Assembly (NCBI GenBank): GCA_023262245.1 | Contig: JALRDC010000154.1 | Coordinates: forward strand, 1-25,312 | Length of the DNA: 25,312 bases | Reading direction: 5' to 3' | Source of the DNA: Flavobacteriaceae bacterium | GTDB taxonomy: Bacteria; Bacteroidota; Bacteroidia; Flavobacteriales; Flavobacteriaceae | Shown: piece by piece, positions 1-6,644 of the stretch | Layout: every line of letters starts with the position of its first letter | Position numbering within the stretch: the stretch's first letter is position 1 | Translations under genes and position numbers: made by a program | Notes under the pieces: generated by a model | Seen by the model: the letters and a program-made list of their open reading frames with translations, nothing else | The model's database searches: none | What the model was told of the DNA's origin: nothing

Positions 1-586
1 CCGAACGGGAACGTATAAATCCTTTTTTATCTATCAATGCAAAGTAACCTTGATGTTCAAAACCACCTGCTACTCTGGGATTTACTGAAGCAAAGATATT
101 AAATCCTTGGTTGGCAAGGGTATAAATTGATTCCTTTTCCCCTGTTAGGAAATGCCAATTTTGAGAAAACACATCATAGGACTCAGCATACGCTTTTAAT
201 ACAGTTGGGGTGTCATGTTCTGGATCAATAGTAAATGAAGCAATTCCAAAATCAGAACGAGATCCAAATCGCTCTTCTATACGTTTCATGTTTTTATTCA
301 TAATAGGACAAATACTGGGACAAGAAGTAAAAAAAAATTCGGCGACATATACCTTATTAGAAAAATCTTCATTTGATATAAACAGGCTGTCCTGGTTTAA
401 AAAAGTAAACGTAGGGACTTTTTTTGCTTCTCCATTTAAAACAATGTATTGAAGGGGTTCTGCAGACCGAGAACGGTTGCTTTCCACTATGGTTTGTTCA
501 TTAATTCTTGTAATGATTTTTGGAATAAAAAGAATACCAAAAATCAAAATCACTAAAAAAAGACCAACGTATTTTAGTTTTGGCAT
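1..586 (-). CDS. SCO1/SenC-family copper chaperone for cytochrome c oxidase (3' end cut by the window)
   Basis: SCO proteins carry copper to the CuA site of cytochrome c oxidase subunit II and act outside the cytoplasmic membrane. Translating the minus strand from the ATG at 586-584 gives 195 codons with no stop before the window edge. An N-terminal hydrophobic anchor (residues about 5-22) is followed by a thioredoxin-like domain. It holds the copper-binding CxxxC motif in the sequence FTSCPSICPIMN and a later histidine in GGFEHQGYFALIDKKG, in the place where the third copper ligand of SCO proteins is expected. The stop codon lies outside the window. The start is 3 nt after the stop of the upstream cysteine-free SCO-like gene, so the two are almost certainly co-transcribed. 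Its place at the end of a ctaB/subunit III/subunit IV cluster supports an oxidase-assembly role. Confidence 0.9.
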   Translation of the reverse strand, partial: MPKLKYVGLFLVILIFGILFIPKIITRINEQTIVESNRSRSAEPLQYIVLNGEAKKVPTFTFLNQDSLFISNEDFSNKVYVAEFFFTSCPSICPIMNKNMKRIEERFGSRSDFGIASFTIDPEHDTPTVLKAYAESYDVFSQNWHFLTGEKESIYTLANQGFNIFASVNPRVAGGFEHQGYFALIDKKGFIRSRS

Positions 587-589
587 AAA

Positions 590-1249
590 TTATTTTTTTC
601 TATCTGTATTATATATTTTGAGGGCTAAACGATATTCTGCTAAAATGACTTTGACATCGTCAATCATTTTTTTGTTGATTTGAGCAACCGAACGAGCATC
701 AAAACCAAAAAGTGTTCCTACTTCTTCATCGTCGTTTCTTCCTCTTAGGTTACGATTTTTATCTACTATAAAAACATATGGGGTACTGTTTTCTTTACCT
801 AAATTAAAAGGAACCTTTAGAGAGGCAAAATGAGCCTTTATTTCTTGAGCTTTAGTAGGGATAAAATTCCATCGAGATAAATCAGTTCCCACACCTTCTT
901 TTAGAGCATTTTTTAATGTTTCAACTTCAGACAGACGGTTTTCATCTACGAGAATGACGAATTGAAAGTCGTTAAACTGGTAAAATCTTTTGTATATCTT
1001 TTCATTTAAGTTTAGGGCTTCTGCCTTTTTGTTTTCAAGGCTCCCACCCCAATAACCAATAACAGAAATCTGGTCTTGTAGCTTAGGAGCATTGGGGTGT
1101 TTGCTTACAGGAAGTTCCGCTACTCCTTCAGAAAGAATGGGAAGTTTAGCAAAGTTGTTTTTTCCCGATGCAAAAAAAAGATACACCAACAAGGGAAAGA
1201 CAAACAATAAACCAAGTACTAATTTTTTGTATAAATCCTTCTTTTTCAT
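590..1249 (-). CDS. Membrane-anchored thioredoxin-fold (SCO-like) protein without cysteines
   Basis: The 219-residue product starts with a lysine-rich segment (MKKKDLYKK) and one hydrophobic anchor at residues about 10-27, so it should be tethered on the outer face of the inner membrane. The rest resembles a thioredoxin/SCO fold: a strand ISVIGYWGG where SCO proteins carry their CxxxC loop, then FVILVDENR and a typical late strand TPYVFIVDKNRNLRGR. The protein contains no cysteine, so it cannot bind copper or exchange disulfides as SCO1 does. It lies directly upstream of the true SCO gene (3 nt gap), which suggests an accessory role in oxidase assembly. The function is not known to me; SCO-like is a judgement from pattern and context. 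A terminator-like hairpin ends only about 4 nt before its start codon. Confidence 0.75.
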   Translation of the reverse strand: MKKKDLYKKLVLGLLFVFPLLVYLFFASGKNNFAKLPILSEGVAELPVSKHPNAPKLQDQISVIGYWGGSLENKKAEALNLNEKIYKRFYQFNDFQFVILVDENRLSEVETLKNALKEGVGTDLSRWNFIPTKAQEIKAHFASLKVPFNLGKENSTPYVFIVDKNRNLRGRNDDEEVGTLFGFDARSVAQINKKMIDDVKVILAEYRLALKIYNTDRKK

Positions 1250-1252
1250 GAC

Positions 1253-1277
1253 AAAAAAAGCGGTTTAAAACCGCTTA
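1253..1277 (-). terminator. Rho-independent terminator or attenuator after the oxidase subunit IV gene
   Basis: Read on the minus strand, the inverted repeat TAAGCGG/CCGCTT closes a short A/T loop and is followed by seven T residues. It sits between the subunit IV stop (1296) and the ATG at 1249, so it would end or reduce transcription from the ctaB-cox genes into the two SCO-type genes. No separate promoter fits between the hairpin and that ATG. Confidence 0.7.
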
Positions 1278-1295
1278 ATGAATTGGTGGTGTCTC

Positions 1296-1679
1296 CTAAA
1301 AATTCCAAGCTACAAATCCAGCTTCCATGACGTCAAAAATATAATCGGCTTCTAAAAGTAATATAAAAGCTAGATAGGGAATCAAGATTACTAAGGGTAG
1401 TACAATGGAGTTTTTTAATCCATTTGTCTCGTCCCGTATATGCATAAAATCCCACGCAATATAATACGCTTTAACTATGGTTAAAATAATGAAGATCCAG
1501 TTTAAGAGTTTCATTCTCAAAAAAGTCCCCAAAAGTATTTCTGGCTTTATAATCCCCAGTGCTACCTCTACAGTAGTCACAATAGAAAGGAAGATTAAAA
1601 CACCCCATATCTTTTGCTGATTAGATTTGAATTTTAAAAGTCCTCTAAAGATGGCTAATTTGTGTCCTTCTGCTGCCAT
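1296..1679 (-). CDS. Cytochrome c oxidase subunit IV-type small membrane protein (caa3-type)
   Basis: This 127-residue protein has three hydrophobic helices, at residues about 26-46, 55-73 and 91-111, separated by short charged turns. That is the layout of the small subunit IV of heme-copper oxidases of the caa3 type, which stabilises the complex and is not catalytic. The stretch KAYYIAWDFMHIRDE between helices 2 and 3 is typical of the bacterial subunit IV family. It follows two subunit III genes on the same strand and precedes two SCO-type genes, the usual flavobacterial order. The start ATG at 1679 is 20 nt after the stop of the upstream subunit III gene. A terminator hairpin follows the gene. 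Confidence 0.88.
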   Translation of the reverse strand: MAAEGHKLAIFRGLLKFKSNQQKIWGVLIFLSIVTTVEVALGIIKPEILLGTFLRMKLLNWIFIILTIVKAYYIAWDFMHIRDETNGLKNSIVLPLVILIPYLAFILLLEADYIFDVMEAGFVAWNF

Positions 1680-1699
1680 ATTATTTTTAATTTATTAGG

Positions 1700-2680
1700 T
1701 TAAACGAGATAGAAAAATGTAAATACAAACACCCAGACTAAATCTACAAAATGCCAGTAGAGCCCTACTTTTTCTACCATTTCATAATGCCCTCTTCGTT
1801 CGTAAGTACCTAAAATGACATTAAAGAAAATAATGATGTTAATTACGACTCCTGAAAAGACGTGAAAACCGTGAAATCCTGTGATAAAGAAAAAGAAATC
1901 TGCAAAAAGTCGATTTCCGTATTCGTTGTGAATTAGGTTAGCCCCTTCTACTACCCCGATAGCTTCTTCTATTTTGATTAATGAGTCTTCTCTAGAGAGA
2001 ACTGTTTTCTGACCGTTTTCTGTTAGTTTTTCAGTACGAATTACTAGATTGGGATCTGCTAAAAATCCTTTTTTTACTTCGGCTACAGAAACATTGGGCA
2101 GCGGAGTTTCATCCTGATACCAAATTCCATTAGATGCTTGGTGTGTAGTCCGTTCTGACTCAATTCCAATTGAAAAATCCTGAATGGCAGCTCTTTTTCC
2201 TGACTCCGCATTTACAAACTGAAGAATTTGTCCCCCGCGGGTTTCCAAAGCACCGTATTCTCCTTTGATAAAATTTTTCCACTCCCAGGCTTGTGATCCT
2301 ACAAATATTGCCCCTCCTATGATGGTAAGCAACATATAAAAAGTCACTTTGGCTTTGTTCATATGATGACCAGCATCTACAGCTAAAACCATAGTCACAG
2401 ATGAGAAGATTAAGATAAAGGTCATCAAAGCAACATAGTACATTGGTGCATCTATACCGTGTAAAAAAGGAAAGTGTGTAAAGACTTCATCTGCAATGGG
2501 CCAGGAATTAATGTTCTTAAACCTTGAAAAACCATAAGAGACTAGAAAGCCCGTAAATGTTAGTGCATCTGAAACAATAAAGAACCACATCATCATTTTG
2601 CCGTAACTGGCTTTTAAGGGTTTATTTCCCCCACCCCATACTTGACTTTCCTCTAAAGATGCGTTAGAAGTTACTTCCAT
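1700..2680 (-). CDS. Cytochrome c oxidase subunit III, long form with an extramembrane insertion
   Basis: Subunit III is a non-catalytic core subunit of heme-copper oxidases in the inner membrane. This 326-residue form has hydrophobic segments at about 28-51, 79-101, 111-131, 253-278 and 304-326. Recognisable subunit III motifs include FFFFITGFHGFHVFSGV and, near the C terminus, GLYWHFVDLVWVFVFTF. Between the third and fourth segments is an extramembrane stretch of about 115 residues (about 135-248) that classical proteobacterial subunit III lacks; I believe this longer form is usual in Bacteroidota. It follows a shorter subunit III gene with a 36 nt gap, so two subunit III proteins are made from one operon. 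Confidence 0.93.
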   Translation of the reverse strand: MEVTSNASLEESQVWGGGNKPLKASYGKMMMWFFIVSDALTFTGFLVSYGFSRFKNINSWPIADEVFTHFPFLHGIDAPMYYVALMTFILIFSSVTMVLAVDAGHHMNKAKVTFYMLLTIIGGAIFVGSQAWEWKNFIKGEYGALETRGGQILQFVNAESGKRAAIQDFSIGIESERTTHQASNGIWYQDETPLPNVSVAEVKKGFLADPNLVIRTEKLTENGQKTVLSREDSLIKIEEAIGVVEGANLIHNEYGNRLFADFFFFITGFHGFHVFSGVVINIIIFFNVILGTYERRGHYEMVEKVGLYWHFVDLVWVFVFTFFYLV

Positions 2681-2716
2681 ATTATCGTGTTAAATTCTCT
2701 ACAAATTTATTAATTT

Positions 2717-3295
2717 TTAACCGTAGAATGAAACGAATAAATATAAATATACCCACAGTATATCAAGAAAATGCCAAAAAGTTAATGCTAATTCAAAACC
2801 TAGGGTATTTCCTTCAACATACTTGCCTCTTAATGTTTTAAAAAAAACATTGAGGACTACAACAATACCTGCTGTAAGATGCGCCAAATGCAACAGAACT
2901 AATACGTATAAATAAGAGGTCGTGATCGTGCTTTCCGCTCCGGTAAAATAATAACCCTTTTCAATAATCCCATTAAAACCCTGAAATTGAAAATAAATAA
3001 AAGCCAATGCTAATACAAGGGTCAAAAGCAAAAGTCCTTGAGTTGCACGGGTGTTTTTAGAACGCAACATTTTTAATGCACCATAAAAAGTCCCACTACT
3101 CAAAATGATCAAAATTGTACTGAGTGTAAAGGCAAAAGGGAGTTCTATTTGTTGAATCCAATCGGCTCTGGAGCTACTGACTACATAAGCACTGGTAAGA
3201 CCAGCGAAAGTCATGCTCATACTGATCATTCCAAACCATAACATCATTTTTTTAGCTCGATTCGTTTTTGTGCTTATTGTATCGTTAGTGTTCAT
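2717..3295 (-). CDS. Heme-copper oxidase subunit III, short form
   Basis: This 192-residue membrane protein has five predicted helices at about 17-39, 52-74, 86-106, 126-151 and 168-190. The segment LLHLAHLTAGIVVV and the C-terminal ALTFWHFLDILWVYLYLF carry the conserved His and Asp/Trp pattern of subunit III. It lacks the long loop of the neighbouring form. Its ATG overlaps the TGA of ctaB in an ATGA arrangement (3292-3295), pointing to translational coupling. Paired short and long subunit III genes after ctaB are the order I know from Flavobacteriia; how the two divide the role is not visible here. Confidence 0.92.
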   Translation of the reverse strand: MNTNDTISTKTNRAKKMMLWFGMISMSMTFAGLTSAYVVSSSRADWIQQIELPFAFTLSTILIILSSGTFYGALKMLRSKNTRATQGLLLLTLVLALAFIYFQFQGFNGIIEKGYYFTGAESTITTSYLYVLVLLHLAHLTAGIVVVLNVFFKTLRGKYVEGNTLGFELALTFWHFLDILWVYLYLFVSFYG

Positions 3296-4194
3296 TGTAA
3301 AAAGAATTTATCAATTACATAAATAAGTTGAATGCCGGTAATATAAATAATACTCACTCTTATTAAAACACGGGCAGCGTGATTCGTTTTTGAAACCATC
3401 AGTTTTAAAGCGAAAAACAAGAACATTCCTCCCAAAAGCAATACAAGTATTGCCGCAGTTTGAGTAAGGTATAAACTTCCTGTATAATTAAAGGCTGGTA
3501 TTAATGAAATTACCACGGTCCAAAGTGTGTAAAAGACAACCTGAAAAGCGGTGCTTTGATCTCTTGCGCCTGAGGGCAACATTTTAAAACCTGCCGATTG
3601 ATACTCTTCGTGCAATAACCATCCTATTGCCCAAAAGTGTGGGAACTGCCAAAAGAACTGAAGCATAAATAATACCCCTGGTTCAATTCCGAATTCGTTG
3701 GTGGCTGCTACCCAACCCAGCATAAAAGGAATCGCGCCAGGAAAGGCTCCAACAAATACAGAAAGAGGGGTCTTTTGTTTAAGAGGGGTGTAAAAGCAGG
3801 CATATATAAGGGTGGAAAAACTAGCGAAAAAAGCTGTTTTTAAATTAATCGAATAAAGGGTTAAAACTCCTATTAATGTAAGAACCACTCCTATAAACAG
3901 GGCCTTGTTCGGTTGCATCCTTTCATCTGGGAGTGGGCGCAATTGTGTGCGAGGCATTAGTTTATCCAAGTCTTTTTCGAAAACTTGATTGAATACATTT
4001 GAAGCACCTACCATAGCATAGCCCCCTATGACCAGCAAAGTAAGTGTGGTATAATTGACTTGATCTACAGCTAAAAAATACCCCGCTATTGAGGAAATCA
4101 CCACAGAAACAGAGAGCCTAAACTTTGTCAATTGAAACAAATTGTTCAATGACTGCTGGGTATTTGAAATTTCAATGGTTTTAATAGGCTGCAT
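3292..4194 (-). CDS. ctaB: Protoheme IX farnesyltransferase (heme O synthase)
   Basis: CtaB (also called CyoE) is an integral membrane prenyltransferase that adds a farnesyl group to protoheme to make heme O, the precursor of heme A needed by the oxidase. The 300-residue length is normal. The first substrate-binding motif is visible as NQVFEKDLDKLMPRT (residues about 69-83), the N-x3-E/D-x-D-x-D form seen in this family. The second lies in the YTPLKQKTP region, and PFMLGWVA and FWQFPHFWAIGWL are also typical. Many hydrophobic helices are present. It is the first gene of the oxidase operon, directly after a Bacteroidota-type promoter, and overlaps the next gene by 4 nt. Confidence 0.95.
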   Translation of the reverse strand: MQPIKTIEISNTQQSLNNLFQLTKFRLSVSVVISSIAGYFLAVDQVNYTTLTLLVIGGYAMVGASNVFNQVFEKDLDKLMPRTQLRPLPDERMQPNKALFIGVVLTLIGVLTLYSINLKTAFFASFSTLIYACFYTPLKQKTPLSVFVGAFPGAIPFMLGWVAATNEFGIEPGVLFMLQFFWQFPHFWAIGWLLHEEYQSAGFKMLPSGARDQSTAFQVVFYTLWTVVISLIPAFNYTGSLYLTQTAAILVLLLGGMFLFFALKLMVSKTNHAARVLIRVSIIYITGIQLIYVIDKFFLQ

Positions 4195-4215
4195 CTCTCG
4201 GCATCATTCAGGGCA

Positions 4216-4245
4216 CAAAGATAAGCGAGAAAAACCATTGCACAA
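4216..4245 (-). promoter_or_regulatory. Bacteroidota-type promoter of the ctaB-oxidase operon
   Basis: On the minus strand TTG (4245-4243) is followed after 19 nt by TATCTTTG (4223-4216), matching the Bacteroidota consensus TTG-N17-20-TAnnTTTG. Transcription would begin around 4209, giving a leader of about 15 nt before the ctaB ATG at 4194. The match is by eye. Confidence 0.6.
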
Positions 4246-4280
4246 TTAATTTCTATTTTTAGAATTAAAATCTTTTATCA

Positions 4281-4982
4281 TTATTGTAGTCTGAACGTTA
4301 TCGGAATACTGAAAGGCACCCGAACGGGACGACCCCGTTGTTTTCCGGGGGTCATTTTTGGAAGCTTTGAAATGATTCTTTCAGCTTCCTTTTCTAGATT
4401 TTTATCAGGACCTCTCATTCTAATATTTGTAATCGATCCATCTTTATCGATTATGAAATTAACAAATACACGTCCTTGAATGCCCATTTCTTGGGCGATT
4501 TCAGGATATCTAAAATTTCTAAGGATGTGCTTATCTATTTGACTTTGAAAACAATTTCTTCGTTCGTCTTTAGATACCTGCTCGCATCCTGGAAAAATCG
4601 GTACGTCTTCAATAACAGCAAAGGGCACATCTACATCTAAATCTTCCTCTTCGGTTTCTACTTCCTCTACCTCAACTATTTCATCTTCATCGGTTTCTGT
4701 TGATTCTATGACAGTTTCTTCTACCTCTTCTTCATCTTCTACAACTTCGATAACCTGAGCTGCAGGCGGTGGTGGAGGTGGTGGTGTTTTAATTTGTTCT
4801 GTAATAGGGATTTCTTCATCCTCCTCCTGATCCACATCCAGCGCTTCGTAATCAAAAGTTTTTTTGTACGTTTTCCATTCTATGGCTTGCCATGATAAGA
4901 ATAACACGAGACATAGACCAATAACAAAGTATAAACTACTGTTTTTGCTCAAATCAACTTTGGGGGCTTTTTTTGTTTCCAT
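4281..4982 (-). CDS. TonB-family energy transducer, downstream tandem copy
   Basis: TonB proteins pass energy from the inner membrane to outer-membrane receptors. This 233-residue copy has a cytoplasmic tail, one transmembrane helix (residues about 17-34) and a proline run (seven prolines after IKT). A very acidic linker rich in Glu, Asp, Val and Thr follows, then the TonB C-terminal domain from about residue 128. Within the domain are VPIFPGC, FRYPEIAQEMGIQGRVFVNF and, at the end, VPFSIPITFRLQ. It is a close paralog of the next gene (5086-5796), so the pair looks like a tandem duplication. It has its own spacing of about 100 nt from the first copy, with a terminator between them. Which receptors it serves cannot be told from the window. 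Confidence 0.9.
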   Translation of the reverse strand: METKKAPKVDLSKNSSLYFVIGLCLVLFLSWQAIEWKTYKKTFDYEALDVDQEEDEEIPITEQIKTPPPPPPPAAQVIEVVEDEEEVEETVIESTETDEDEIVEVEEVETEEEDLDVDVPFAVIEDVPIFPGCEQVSKDERRNCFQSQIDKHILRNFRYPEIAQEMGIQGRVFVNFIIDKDGSITNIRMRGPDKNLEKEAERIISKLPKMTPGKQRGRPVRVPFSIPITFRLQ

Positions 4983-5041
4983 GATTTTGGGGTTTTATTA
5001 AAATTCCTCAAAAATCATACCCTTGTTTAATTTGAATGAAT

Positions 5042-5070
5042 AAAAAAACCCGCTCATCAAAGCGGGTTTC
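5042..5070 (-). terminator. Rho-independent terminator after the upstream tonB-like gene
   Basis: On the minus strand the stem AAACCCGCT pairs with AGCGGGTTT around a six-base loop, and the last arm runs into seven T residues. It lies 16 nt after the stop of the TonB-like gene at 5086-5796 and separates the two tandem copies into different transcripts. Confidence 0.85.
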
Positions 5071-5085
5071 AAATATATTATTAGG

Positions 5086-5796
5086 TTACTGCAGCCTGAA
5101 TGTGATTGGGATACTAAAGGGAACACGTACAGGTCTCCCTCTTTGTTTTCCCGGGGTCATCGTAGGTAGCTTTGAAATAATTCTTTCTGCTTCCTTTTCT
5201 AAGTTTTTATCGGGTCCTCTCATTCGAATATTGGTGATCTCTCCATTTTTCCCAATGATGAAATTCACGTAAACTCTACCTTGAATTCCCATTTCTTGTG
5301 CAATTTCAGGATAACGAAAATTCTTTCGGATGTGTTTGTTCATTTGTTCTTGAAAACAATCTCTACGCTTGTCTTTCTTTACACGCTCACAACCGGGGAA
5401 GATGGGCACGTCTTCGATTACTGCAAAAGGGACATCAACGTCTAGGTCGTCCTCTTCAATTTCAACTTCTTCAACCTCAATAATTTCATCTTCGTCTGTC
5501 TCCGTGGATTCAATTACAGTTTCCTCTACTTCTTCTTCGTCTTCAACTACCTCAATGACTTCTGGTGCTGGAGGTGGTGGAGGTGGTGGAGGTGGTGGCG
5601 TTTTAATTTGTTCAGTAATTGGAATTTCTTCGTCGTCTTCATCCTCGACATTTAAAGCTTCATAACCATAGGTTTTTTTATAGGTTTTCCACTCAATAGC
5701 CTGCCATGAGACAAATAATACAACGGCTAAGCCGATGACAAAGTAAAGACTACTGTTTTTACTTAAATCTACTTTTTCGTTTTTCTTAGGCTGCAT
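5086..5796 (-). CDS. TonB-family energy transducer, upstream tandem copy
   Basis: This 236-residue protein has the same plan as its neighbour: a transmembrane helix at about 17-34, a proline run of ten residues (against seven in the other copy), the same acidic linker, and a TonB C-terminal domain with VPIFPGC and FRYPEIAQEMGIQGRVYVNF. The two copies agree at most positions, including the linker, and differ mainly in small substitutions and in the cysteine-flanking segment (RVKKDKRRDCFQEQMNK here, QVSKDERRNCFQSQIDK there). The ATG at 5796 follows an AT-rich region carrying an 18 bp inverted repeat. It ends at a strong terminator. Duplicated TonB genes are common in Bacteroidota with many TonB-dependent transporters, but no receptor gene is nearby. 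Confidence 0.9.
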   Translation of the reverse strand: MQPKKNEKVDLSKNSSLYFVIGLAVVLFVSWQAIEWKTYKKTYGYEALNVEDEDDEEIPITEQIKTPPPPPPPPPPAPEVIEVVEDEEEVEETVIESTETDEDEIIEVEEVEIEEDDLDVDVPFAVIEDVPIFPGCERVKKDKRRDCFQEQMNKHIRKNFRYPEIAQEMGIQGRVYVNFIIGKNGEITNIRMRGPDKNLEKEAERIISKLPTMTPGKQRGRPVRVPFSIPITFRLQ

Positions 5797-5805
5797 GCGT
5801 AAACA

Positions 5806-5823
5806 AGTTTAGTTAGCTAAACT
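5806..5823. repeat. Inverted repeat in front of the upstream tonB-like gene
   Basis: AGTTTAG and CTAAACT form perfect 7 bp arms around TTAG, 10 bp before the start codon at 5796. It is not followed by a T run in either direction, so it is not a standard terminator. It could be an operator or a leader hairpin; nothing else supports a specific role. Confidence 0.35.
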
Positions 5824-5847
5824 AAAAAAAAATATATATAAAACAAC

Positions 5848-6243
5848 TTATTCTTTGACAGAATCAAAAAATAAAAGACGGATTGAGAAGATCCCGCCGA
5901 ATACCCCCAAAAGATTGGCCACTAAATCTTGATAGTCAAAAAAACGATGAAACAAAGGGATCAACTGTAAAATTTCCAACAAAAAACCTATTGAAAATGA
6001 TACTATCAGTGCTTTCTTTACGCGACTTTTAGAATGAAAAAAAGCAAAAAAGTAAAGGATACTCAATCCAAAATAACATACAAAGTGCAAAATTAAGTCG
6101 CCCCTAATAAAAAAGAAATTCCAGCTTTGGCTATCGGCAGAAGGAGGTCTTAGGGATAAATAAATTACCACTAGAGTGGCCAGACCCGCCAGTGATTTAA
6201 AAAATCGCTCAGCCTGTAACCAACGAAGTATATGCTTCCGCAT
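5848..6243 (-). CDS. VanZ-like family membrane protein
   Basis: This is a small membrane protein of 131 residues with four hydrophobic segments, at about 17-32, 50-68, 75-94 and 107-124. The pattern ATLVVIYLSLRPPS, then DLILHFVCYFGLSILYFF and later GFLLEILQL...DYQDLVANLLGVFGG, is that of the VanZ-like family, in which a HxxxY and an E-x2-Q-x-DxxxN arrangement are conserved. The general function of these proteins is unknown; the name comes from a teicoplanin-resistance locus, and resistance should not be inferred here. Its ATG at 6243 lies inside gcvH, overlapping it by 35 nt, and there is no later in-frame ATG before the first helix. A VanZ-like gene after gcvH is a flavobacterial arrangement I recognise. 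Confidence 0.85.
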   Translation of the reverse strand: MRKHILRWLQAERFFKSLAGLATLVVIYLSLRPPSADSQSWNFFFIRGDLILHFVCYFGLSILYFFAFFHSKSRVKKALIVSFSIGFLLEILQLIPLFHRFFDYQDLVANLLGVFGGIFSIRLLFFDSVKE

Positions 6244-6589
6244 CTAAAAGATCATCTAGTTGGGATAAATCACTGCATTGAACTTTAACCATCCAACCCG
6301 CTCCATAGGGATCCTCATTGACTGTTTCTGGGGCATCCTCTAGAGTGTCATTTAAAGCGATTATTTCTCCAGAAACGGGCATGAATAAATCAGAAACTGT
6401 TTTCACTGCTTCTACGGATCCAAATACCGCCTCCGCATCCAAGGTGTCATTCAATGTTTCTATTTCTACATATACGATGTCTCCAAGTTCACCTTGAGCG
6501 AAATCGGTAATTCCAATGGTGGCGACTTCTCCATCCATTTTGATCCATTCGTGATCTTTAGTGTATTTTAAATCTGCGGGTACATTCAT
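6209..6589 (-). CDS. gcvH: Glycine cleavage system H protein
   Basis: GcvH carries a lipoyl-lysine arm that shuttles the aminomethyl group between the P, T and L proteins during glycine breakdown in the cytoplasm. The 126-residue length and the opening MNVPADLKYTKDHEWIK are typical. The lipoylated lysine is K63 in GSVEAVKTVSDL, followed by MPVSGEI. The C-terminal GAGWMVKVQ block is also present. The genes for P, T and L are not in this window. The gene lies 55 nt after sprA and has a possible promoter of its own; the VanZ-like gene overlaps its end by 35 nt. Confidence 0.96.
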   Translation of the reverse strand: MNVPADLKYTKDHEWIKMDGEVATIGITDFAQGELGDIVYVEIETLNDTLDAEAVFGSVEAVKTVSDLFMPVSGEIIALNDTLEDAPETVNEDPYGAGWMVKVQCSDLSQLDDLLDAEAYTSLVTG

Positions 6590-6609
6590 CTTTTAGTCTT
6601 TTAAAAAAA

Positions 6610-6635
6610 CAAATGTAAAAGAAATCCTTTAGCAA
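6610..6635 (-). promoter_or_regulatory. Possible Bacteroidota-type promoter of gcvH
   Basis: TACATTTG on the minus strand (6617-6610) fits the TAnnTTTG element. A TTG lies 15 nt upstream (6635-6633), which is shorter than the usual 17-20 spacing. It would place the transcript start about 15 nt before the gcvH ATG. The short spacer keeps confidence modest. Confidence 0.4.
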
Positions 6636-6644
6636 AAAAGACTT

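Noticed and set aside
5369..5665. A 98-codon plus-strand frame rich in Ser and Gly opposite the tonB-like gene
   Set aside because: It is the antisense image of the proline and acidic linker of the TonB protein; low complexity and no start signals.
5848..6243. VanZ-like protein as a glycopeptide-resistance gene
   Set aside because: The family is widespread and of unknown function; there are no other resistance genes in the window.
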